DNA from: a bacterium
Lineage (GTDB): Bacteria > Zhuqueibacterota > Zhuqueibacteria > Residuimicrobiales > Krinioviventaceae
DNA length: 5,428 nucleotides
Reading direction: 5' to 3'
Assembly (NCBI GenBank): GCA_024278645.1
Contig: JAJRST010000559.1
Coordinates: forward strand, 1 to 5,428
A program made the translations under genes and the position numbers. Under the pieces are notes generated by a model. It was given only the letters and a program-made list of their open reading frames with translations. It ran no database searches and was not told the origin of the DNA. Positions 1-4,855 of the stretch are shown here, piece by piece; position 1 is the stretch's first letter, and each line of letters begins with the position of its first letter.

Positions 1-33
1 AAACTGGCACAACATTTGAATAAAAGGATGTAA
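1..33 (+). CDS. Possible C-terminal end of an upstream gene (partial)
   Basis: Reading from base 1 gives ten codons (KLAQHLNKRM) ending in TAA at 31-33. A strong plus-strand terminator begins 43 nt downstream, so some plus-strand transcript probably ends here. The ten residues look like the end of a helix but identify no family. The other two plus frames also stop early (TGA at 17-19, TAA at 21-23), so the frame choice is only a preference for the longest tail. The upstream gene could also end before the window. Confidence 0.25.
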   Translation, partial: KLAQHLNKRM

Positions 34-75
34 AATCGTCGATGCGCCTGGGGGAAAAGGGGGACAGCGCTATGC

Positions 76-106
76 AAAAGGCCGCCGTAACAGAGCGGCC
101 TTTTTT
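76..106 (+). terminator. Intrinsic (rho-independent) terminator
   Basis: A perfect 10-bp stem is formed by AAAAGGCCGC (76-85) and GCGGCCTTTT (95-104) with a 9-nt loop (86-94). The T run extends to 106 and is followed by more AT-rich sequence. The GC-rich core next to a T tract is the classic form and points to the plus strand. The A run on the 5' side gives a shorter T tract in the opposite direction. It would insulate the downstream leader from the gene that lies to the left. Confidence 0.85.
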
Positions 107-181
107 AATTTTGAGCGACTGCCCGGGCGTATAGTACTCCCTCCATTACCTGCCAGGATTTTTCGCAACTTCATTTTTTTA

Positions 182-211
182 TTGACATATCTGCTTTTTT
201 TTTATTACTTT
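182..211 (+). promoter_or_regulatory. Candidate promoter with consensus -35 TTGACA
   Basis: TTGACA at 182-187 matches the sigma-70 -35 consensus exactly and sits between two T tracts. The -10 is less clear. TACTTT (206-211) lies at 18-nt spacing and TATTAC (203-208) at 15 nt. TATAAC (211-216) is a better hexamer but its 23-nt spacing is too long. The same bases also loosely fit the Bacteroidota -33/-7 form, with TTG followed 21 nt later by TACTTTA. If used, transcription would start near 215-220 and give a 5' leader of about 325-330 nt before the lipoprotein start codon. Confidence 0.4.
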
Positions 212-241
212 ATAACAATTTTGCAACAGATGTGAAGATGT

Positions 242-268
242 GGGGGGAAAGATAAGACCCTCCTTTTT
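242..268 (+). terminator. Terminator-like hairpin inside the leader (possible attenuator)
   Basis: GGGGGG (242-247) can pair with CCCTCC (258-263), giving six pairs including one G-U, around a 10-nt loop. Five T residues (264-268) follow directly. It lies just downstream of the candidate promoter, so it could end a short leader transcript. An alternative pairing exists between AGATAA (250-255) and TTATCT (271-276); it would use loop bases and compete with the first. The stem is short, so this may be chance in a T-rich region. Confidence 0.3.
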
Positions 269-446
269 AATTATCTCCAGTATAAAAATATTTTTTTATG
301 ACATTTGTTTTACACAGCAAAAAGAACGGCGACCGAAGAAATGGCAACGGGATTAATGAAAAACAGATGAAATGATTTTATCCATCCTTTATAACCATTC
401 GATCTAATCTACTATTCTGCTTCATGCTTGAAAGGAGGTGATGTTT

Positions 447-461
447 GTGAGAAGAAGATAA
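447..461 (+). CDS. Candidate four-codon leader peptide (start-Arg-Arg-Arg-stop)
   Basis: A strong Shine-Dalgarno sequence, AAAGGAGGTGAT (431-442), precedes GTG at 447-449, then AGA AGA AGA and TAA at 459-461. The gap from the GGAGG core to the GTG is normal for initiation. An ATG at 441-443 is in the same frame (giving MFVRRR) but overlaps the Shine-Dalgarno sequence itself and is too close to be the main start. Three identical arginine codons directly after the start, then a stop and a stable hairpin three bases later, resemble a translation-sensing leader peptide. In E. coli, AGA codons early in minigenes are known to stall ribosomes and promote peptidyl-tRNA drop-off; whether AGA is rare in this organism cannot be judged here. 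It could be an accidental frame after a chance Shine-Dalgarno, or part of a structured RNA. Confidence 0.35.
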   Translation: MRRR

Positions 462-464
462 AAA

Positions 465-490
465 GGGTGCAGCGCGGCAACACTGCACCC
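465..490 (+). promoter_or_regulatory. Stable leader hairpin directly after the mini-ORF
   Basis: GGGTGCAG (465-472) pairs perfectly with CTGCACCC (483-490) around the 10-nt loop CGCGGCAACA. No T run follows the stem, so it is unlikely to be a simple intrinsic terminator. It begins three bases after the TAA of the mini-ORF, so a ribosome sitting on the AGA codons or the stop would cover or abut its 5' arm. The lipoprotein ribosome binding site (535-539) lies 45 nt downstream and is not sequestered by this stem, so any control would act through downstream refolding, transcript stability or processing. Confidence 0.5.
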
Positions 491-545
491 GTGGTTGTGA
501 TGTAACAATTGGCTGAAACACCACAAGTAAATTTAGGAGTTAAAA

Positions 546-1592
546 ATGAAAAAGACAAAGATTGTTTTACCGATTATAATATTAATTGTTAATTTATTAT
601 GGAACTGTTCGGAGTTTCAGATCCCTGTCGCCCCCCAACAGTTTCATGACAATAGCTACATAAAAAATCAGAGCGATCAAATCCAGCGGAAGGCCAGTCT
701 CAATATATTAGCCAAACAATTCGCAATTTCTCTAAATGACCGAAGCTTTGCAAAATCTCTTCGCGACAACTTTTTAGAATCTAAAGATAAAGAACAAATT
801 ATCGATTTGTCAAACTTTTTATCTGCTGTTATTAACGGCGAAACAGTTTTGCAATTTTGGGGAAAACTGAAAAATACGAACCAGGAATTTCTTTCCGAAA
901 AGGAGCTGCTAAATATGAGTTCCATTTTCCCAAACGGCGTTGACATTTATTTCCCGGTCGATGATCATCGTGATATTTGGTTTGATAAGCTTGACAAAGT
1001 AATAGTTTCATTTCAACCCGTGGGCAGGAATGATGTTGAATATACAGAACTGACAGCGTATTCATTGAACGGTGAATCTGAAACGATAAGTGTAGTCACG
1101 CCGCCGAACACCCCTTGCTTGATCATAGGACCCAGTGAAAGATTCGGAATCAATATTGTGGATGAAGTCGATGAAGGCGGAGGCGGCGGTGTTGTCCCGG
1201 GCGACCCGTATTTCAAAATTGTCAAGTTAAAAATGAATCATACGGCAAAAGAATATGAACCCTGGTGGAAAGGCGATGCAGAATTCGTCTGGCGTTATTT
1301 GAACCCTGATGAGTACCAAGTGGGCGACGATGACGGTGAAATATCACATGAATGCTGGAAACTGACCTGGAGCGGCTATATTACAAATATGGACTGGCAG
1401 ACGCATAATCACCAGACCGACTTTAACTTAACTGACTATTGGTATAATTATTTTTATTTTAAAATGTACGAACATGACTCGCTTGATTCAGACGACTATA
1501 TGGGAACTGTCTTGGTTTATTCCATAACCACAAATACAGAAACAAGTGAAAATGGGTGGTATTCAATGAGTTATACCTATTATACAAAATAA
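546..1592 (+). CDS. Predicted two-domain lipoprotein, function unknown
   Basis: A 348-residue protein. The start is ATG, with AGGAG at 535-539 six nucleotides upstream. The N-terminus has basic residues (KKTK), a hydrophobic segment at about residues 6-19, and LLWNC with Cys21 as the likely lipidated residue. Asn at -1 is unusual for a lipobox, so lipidation is probable rather than certain. Residues about 50-200 form the first domain, with a helical start (LAKQFAISLNDRSFAKSL), then an FPNGVDIYFPV strand and a PCLIIGPSER motif. This resembles lipoproteins of the DUF3103 type, where similar LAK-helix and VxxxER motifs occur, but I match by eye only. A five-glycine linker (211-215) leads to a second domain rich in Trp and Tyr, with EPWWKGDAEF (238-247) and an acidic YEHDSLDSDDYMG segment (308-320) that recalls calcium-binding loops of C2-like beta-sandwiches. 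It probably sits in the envelope facing the periplasm or the surface. It is followed 17 nt later by a beta-barrel gene, probably in the same transcript. Coding sequence is AT-rich, especially near the start. Confidence 0.8.
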   Translation: MKKTKIVLPIIILIVNLLWNCSEFQIPVAPQQFHDNSYIKNQSDQIQRKASLNILAKQFAISLNDRSFAKSLRDNFLESKDKEQIIDLSNFLSAVINGETVLQFWGKLKNTNQEFLSEKELLNMSSIFPNGVDIYFPVDDHRDIWFDKLDKVIVSFQPVGRNDVEYTELTAYSLNGESETISVVTPPNTPCLIIGPSERFGINIVDEVDEGGGGGVVPGDPYFKIVKLKMNHTAKEYEPWWKGDAEFVWRYLNPDEYQVGDDDGEISHECWKLTWSGYITNMDWQTHNHQTDFNLTDYWYNYFYFKMYEHDSLDSDDYMGTVLVYSITTNTETSENGWYSMSYTYYTK

Positions 1593-1596
1593 ATTT

Positions 1597-1604
1597 GAGG
1601 GAGG
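1597..1604 (+). promoter_or_regulatory. Ribosome binding site fixing a TTG start at 1610
   Basis: GAGGGAGG ends five nucleotides before TTG at 1610-1612 and begins four nucleotides after the lipoprotein stop codon (1590-1592). An upstream in-frame ATG at 1556 would overlap the lipoprotein gene by 37 nt, has no Shine-Dalgarno sequence, and would place 18 extra polar residues before the signal peptide. The TTG start puts the signal peptide at the very N-terminus, so it is the better choice. Confidence 0.75.
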
Positions 1605-1609
1605 TAAAT

Positions 1610-2224
1610 TTGAGAAATCATCCAGTCGTTGCCGTCTTTACTATTTTACTCGTCGCAACAGCGGCTTTTTCGAAAAGCAAAGAGCAGGTGAAAAGCTTGA
1701 GCATCAGCGGTGGCTATGCAGCCATTCATGCCTACGGCGACCATAGCGGAGCGGTTATTTCCGTTACCTGCCATAAACCGCTCCGGAAGCGTTTTGCTGT
1801 TGTTTACCGCTATACCACGGTACTCGCGAATGAAGCTCCTGCCACTCCTCTTGAAGGACAACCCGAGTCCACTTACTATCCGCAACGCTATTTTCAAGCC
1901 GGCCAGTTGACCCTGGATATCCTTTTCAATTATTCTCTGTTTCAAACTCGGACGCTTTCTCTGGAGCTGTATGCCGGAGGTTCCATCGGCTATGACAGCA
2001 TCACACATTATGCAAAAACAGAAACATTTTACAATGAGGATGGAAGAAAAAAGAACCTTAATTTTTTCGAGCAATCTTCAGGGCTTGTCAATGGCGTTAT
2101 TTATGGAATTACTATTAAAATCGATTTAAAGAATAATATAGTCTGCCTTTTCGCCGAACGGCTGGAATATCACCCCGGCATGGAAATCGCAGCCGTTGGA
2201 CTGAGAATCGGGCGGCGGTTTTAA
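1610..2224 (+). CDS. Predicted outer-membrane beta-barrel protein, function unknown
   Basis: With the TTG start the product is 204 residues. Residues 1-21 form a signal peptide (MRNHPVVAVFTILLVATAAFS) with likely cleavage after Ala-Phe-Ser. The mature part shows alternating hydrophobic and polar residues typical of transmembrane beta strands: SISGGYAAIHAY, GAVISVTC, FAVVYRYTTVL, QLTLDILFNYSL, LSLELYAGGSIGYDS, NGVIYGITIKIDL and a closing AAVGLRIGRRF. The C-terminal residue is Phe, as recognised by the BAM assembly machinery in many outer-membrane proteins. The size fits a small barrel of about eight strands. Its gene follows the lipoprotein gene by 17 nt and precedes a strong terminator by 7 nt, so the two probably form an operon and may work as a pair. 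No enzymatic or transport motif is visible, and I do not recognise a specific family. Confidence 0.75.
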   Translation: MRNHPVVAVFTILLVATAAFSKSKEQVKSLSISGGYAAIHAYGDHSGAVISVTCHKPLRKRFAVVYRYTTVLANEAPATPLEGQPESTYYPQRYFQAGQLTLDILFNYSLFQTRTLSLELYAGGSIGYDSITHYAKTETFYNEDGRKKNLNFFEQSSGLVNGVIYGITIKIDLKNNIVCLFAERLEYHPGMEIAAVGLRIGRRF

Positions 2225-2231
2225 ATAGAAT

Positions 2232-2267
2232 CAGTTTGATCCGCATGTCGGATCAAACTGTTATTTT
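2232..2267 (+). terminator. Intrinsic terminator closing the lipoprotein/barrel operon
   Basis: CAGTTTGATCCG (2232-2243) and CGGATCAAACTG (2249-2260) form a perfect 12-bp stem around the 5-nt loop CATGT. The T-rich tail TTATTTT (2261-2267) follows. It starts seven bases after the stop codon of the upstream gene. It separates that operon from the next plus-strand gene, which therefore needs its own promoter or read-through. TTTACA at 2265-2270 could serve as a -35, but I see no good -10 at the proper distance. Confidence 0.85.
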
Positions 2268-2325
2268 ACAGTAACTCGAGCAAGGCCGCTCATCCTAACA
2301 AAATCAAACTTACACAGGAGGAAAA

Positions 2326-2847
2326 ATGATCCGATTCATCCTCATTCTTTTTCTGCTGTTTTCTCTTTCCCTGCCGCTCGCCGCGGCTGACAATCTGGAG
2401 GTCGACCTCTACGCCGGCGCCGTAAGCCTGTTGGGCTTTGACGGCAGCCAGGGCGGGCTGCGATTGACATGGCCGCTGCAAAGCCGGCTGCGTGTGGGTC
2501 TTGATATGTCCACGGAGCTTGACCTGGCCAAGACGCACCCCGACGGACGGACAACGACAGGGTCTTTTCTGCGCACTCACGTGCTGTTAAAACTGGGCAA
2601 GCAGTTCAAAAGCTTCGAGCCCTATCTCATCGGTTCCCTCGGCAAGGACCTCGTCGGCGAAAATCCTCTCCCCTATTCGCCGGAAAATATTGAAAAGCAG
2701 CAATGGTTCGACAGCCAGCTCGCCGCAGGCTTTAAAGTGGGGTTGGCCTTTCACTTTTCGCGGTTTAAAATCGGCGCCGAAGCAGGCGGCGGCTCAACCG
2801 GAACAGGCTATGAGGATTATAATGTGATTTTCGGAGTGAGGCTTTAA
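2326..2847 (+). CDS. Predicted small outer-membrane beta-barrel protein, function unknown
   Basis: A 173-residue protein starting at ATG, with AGGAGG at 2316-2321 four nucleotides upstream. Residues 1-21 are a clear signal peptide (MIRFILILFLLFSLSLPLAAA) with cleavage likely before Asp-Asn. The mature part has short alternating beta strands separated by charged or glycine turns: LEVDLYAGAVSLLGF, GGLRLTWPL, RLRVGLDMSTELDL, FLRTHVLLKLGK, FEPYLIGSLGKDL, QLAAGFKVGLAFHF, FKIGAEAGGGS and YNVIFGVRL. This fits an eight-stranded OmpA- or OmpX-sized barrel. The last residue is Leu rather than the more usual Phe or Tyr. The gene is much richer in GC than the lipoprotein gene. It lies between two strong terminators, so it is probably its own transcription unit. 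No family-specific motif is recognised. Confidence 0.75.
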   Translation: MIRFILILFLLFSLSLPLAAADNLEVDLYAGAVSLLGFDGSQGGLRLTWPLQSRLRVGLDMSTELDLAKTHPDGRTTTGSFLRTHVLLKLGKQFKSFEPYLIGSLGKDLVGENPLPYSPENIEKQQWFDSQLAAGFKVGLAFHFSRFKIGAEAGGGSTGTGYEDYNVIFGVRL

Positions 2848-2871
2848 GCAGAAAAGTTTATAAAGGATATC

Positions 2872-2923
2872 AAGCGTTTACACCCCCCGGTGTCCCTCGG
2901 ACAACCGGGGGCGGGCGCTTTTT
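2872..2923 (+). terminator. Strong GC-rich terminator between convergent genes
   Basis: CCCCCGGT then GTCC (2884-2895) pairs with GGAC then ACCGGGGG (2899-2911), twelve pairs with one bulged A and a three-base CTC loop. An outer stem can form between AAGCG (2872-2876) and CGCTT (2917-2921). The run TTTTT (2919-2923) follows for plus-strand transcription. It lies 24 nt after the stop of the 2326-2847 gene. The minus-strand gene ends at 2987 and would read into the same hairpin, but no long T run follows in that direction, so it may work less well as its terminator. Confidence 0.75.
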
Positions 2924-2986
2924 CGACAAACCCCCGAGATCTGATCCAATTATTTATTCATTTTTATGATCCCTGGCAATTAGCAG

Positions 2987-4852
2987 CTAGTCTTTCACAG
3001 ACAAAACTTTATACAACCTCACCGGCCCCGCCAATCCGCTCGCAACCGGGCCGCTGTTTTTGCGCCGCTCCAGCCAATAGTCGACGACAGGGTTTCCCTT
3101 GAGCGACCGGACGTAATTGAACGCCGTCGTCGTCACCTTTATTTCGAGCCGGTTGACGCCGTCGACGAGTTCATCGTCGACGACAAATCGTTTTTCGCCC
3201 CACCAACGCACGCCGAGCGGCTTGTCGTTCAGCGCGACCTCGGCAATGTCGTAAACCCGGCCGAGATCGAGAACCGCCTTTTCGGCCTTTTTCAGGAGAA
3301 AATTGGTCTTGTAAACGGCGACGCCGGAAAAATCTTGCAGCTCTTTTTTCGTAGAAAAATCGAACAGCGTCGGCAGCAGCCTTTCAAACGGCTCGCCGCG
3401 CATGGGGATAAACGTCGTTCGCCAGGGGCCGGGAATGTCGATAAACTTTTTCTCATCCGCGACAATTCGCGGCCAGGCCGGACCGTCATTCTCATCCTGA
3501 AAAACCAGCAGCAGCGATTGCAGCGGCTTGAGCGTCAGCGACAGCGGCTCGTCGGCCGCGCCAAAGACATATTTCTCGCCGCTTTCCGCATCCCAGAGCC
3601 AGGGCGTTTTGCCCGACGGCGGAAAAGTCGCCGTGAACTCGATAGACTTGTCGCGGTGTGAGTTGCAGAAAAAGTAGATGTCGCGGTCATCGGCGACGTG
3701 ATGAATCATAAACAGTCGTTCGTCGGGATTGGAAATTAACACCTCCGGCGCCACGTCCAATTCGCGCAGGCGTTTGCCGATCCATGTCGTCAGGTCGCCG
3801 CGGCGGAATTTCCTTACCTTGACGCGTTCCGGGTGCTCTATCAGCAGCGCCTCCATGGTCTCCCGGACGACGAGGTCGTGCCGCTCGACGCCGCTCAGAC
3901 CCGGCGAACCGGACGGCTTTTCGTTGATGAACAATATTTTGCCGCCATTCTCGGCAAAATTGAGCAGCGCCTGCGCCGTCGCCGGCTCCAGCGTCTGCAC
4001 GTCGGCGCAGATGAGCAGATCGTAGGCCATGGGGCCGAATTTCAGCTTGCCCTCCTCAAAGTCGGCGTTCTGCAACACCGTCGCGTTGACATAATCCGAG
4101 CAGTAGCCGTGATGATTCAGCGCCTGCCACAGGTCATGCAAATAGTCCGGCGTGAGGGCCCAGGGATTGCGATCGAGACCGTGCTCGCTCCACACGTCCG
4201 GCGTCGGCCCGAGGATGGCGACCTCGGCTTTGAACCGCGAATCCTGAAAAACCTGGCTCAACCGCGCGGCGTAATCCGCCCAGCGTTTGAACCAGGGCTG
4301 CCAGGGATTGTTCTCATTGAACCAGGTTCCGAAGCGGATCCACCCCGGAAAGGCGGCCTCCGGCGGCGAATAGTTGAATCCGTGCAGGACAAAGTGGTTG
4401 ATCCCGCCGACGATGTCCAGGTCCGTGGCCTGCTTGATGTATTCGAGCGTCGCCTCGAAAACGCCGCGCGTGTTGGTCATCGCCTCGCTGCTGATGATTT
4501 TCCTGCCGGTCAGGTGGCCGCCGGACGAGGCGTACTTGTTCCAGATGGCGTAGCGAATGTCGTCGATGCGGCTGCGTTTGACCCAGCCGCCGTTGAACAG
4601 CCACTGGTCGCCCTCGGGGATGTCCGGCACGAGATAGCCGTCCAGCAGGTCGGTGTACAGCCACGGGTAGCCGTAGGCCTGGTAACGGCTGGCCACGCCG
4701 TTTTGTACGCACCAGTCGTGAAATACGAGAATGAACCGCTCCATGAACAGGTCGGCCAGGGTTTTGCTGAAATCGTAGCGGACGCGCTTCAGCATGTCGG
4801 CGAGTTCGTCGTCCACGGTCGGCTCTTTGGCGAGCAGCAACGGCAGCCAGGG
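2987..4852 (-). pseudogene. GH106-like alpha-L-rhamnosidase, C-terminal part after an in-frame stop
   Basis: This frame continues directly from the upstream fragment after a single TAA and encodes about 621 residues ending at TAG (2989-2987). It belongs to the large GH106 alpha-L-rhamnosidase type, which releases terminal alpha-L-rhamnose from polysaccharides such as pectins. Family-like features in order are PWLPLLL at the break, RYQAYGYPW, DIPEGDQW (Glu codon at 4615-4613), SSEAMTNTRG (Glu codon at 4486-4484), and INHFVLHGFNYSPP with FPGWIRFGTW, all typical of the catalytic barrel. YDLLICADVQ through GGKILFIN (about 4030-3925) looks like the Rossmann-type region that follows the barrel. The last 150 residues (about 3450-2990) form a beta-sandwich with DLGRVYDIAEVALNDKPLG, like galactose-binding or GH2-type accessory domains. 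The conserved acidic residues are candidates for catalysis or calcium binding; I cannot assign them without alignment. No good ribosome binding site precedes TTG 4840, GTG 4816 or ATG 4795, so independent translation is unlikely. Confidence 0.85.
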
Positions 4853-4855
4853 TTA
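4853..4855 (-). other. Single in-frame TAA interrupting the rhamnosidase gene
   Basis: On the minus strand the codons read GGC TAC GAC CTG TAA CCC TGG CTG CCG, giving G-Y-D-L-stop-P-W-L-P. The frame is identical before and after, with no insertion or deletion. One substitution from TAA would give Lys, Gln, Glu, Leu, Ser or Tyr. TAA is not the usual codon for selenocysteine (TGA) or pyrrolysine (TAG), and no insertion-type structure is evident nearby, so programmed recoding is unlikely. A nonsense mutation or a base-call error explains it best. Confidence 0.9.

Larger units (their letters stand above)
107..430. other. AT-rich intergenic region with no convincing gene
   Basis: This stretch has no open reading frame with a good ribosome binding site. 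Tiny frames exist, for example ATG at 341 (nine codons) and ATG at 372 (eleven codons), but neither has a supporting Shine-Dalgarno sequence. The notable content is several T tracts (174-180, 195-203, 264-268, 291-297), a consensus -35 hexamer at 182-187 and a terminator-like hairpin at 242-268. I see no tRNA, repeat array or inverted repeat of insertion-sequence type. It is most likely the upstream regulatory region and long 5' leader of the lipoprotein gene. Confidence 0.6.

Noticed and set aside
45..65. Two G5 runs separated by AAAA, possible G-quadruplex
   Set aside because: Only two long G runs are present nearby, so an intramolecular quadruplex cannot form from them in the usual way.
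465..490. Leader hairpin as a rho-independent terminator
   Set aside because: The stem is followed by GTGGTTGTGATG rather than a T run, so it does not fit intrinsic termination.
1646..2074. 142-codon minus-strand frame opposite the first barrel gene
   Set aside because: The plus-strand product has a signal peptide, a ribosome binding site and beta-barrel strands. The minus frame shows none of these and no domain.
4314..4712. Second minus-strand frame inside the rhamnosidase region
   Set aside because: Its translation is low-complexity Arg/Gly/Pro/His-rich sequence from a shifted frame of the same gene, with no family features.
4793..4852. Possible independent start that would make the rhamnosidase a natural two-gene split enzyme
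   Set aside because: TTG 4840, GTG 4816 and ATG 4795 lack a good Shine-Dalgarno sequence, and the break lies inside a conserved catalytic motif rather than between domains.
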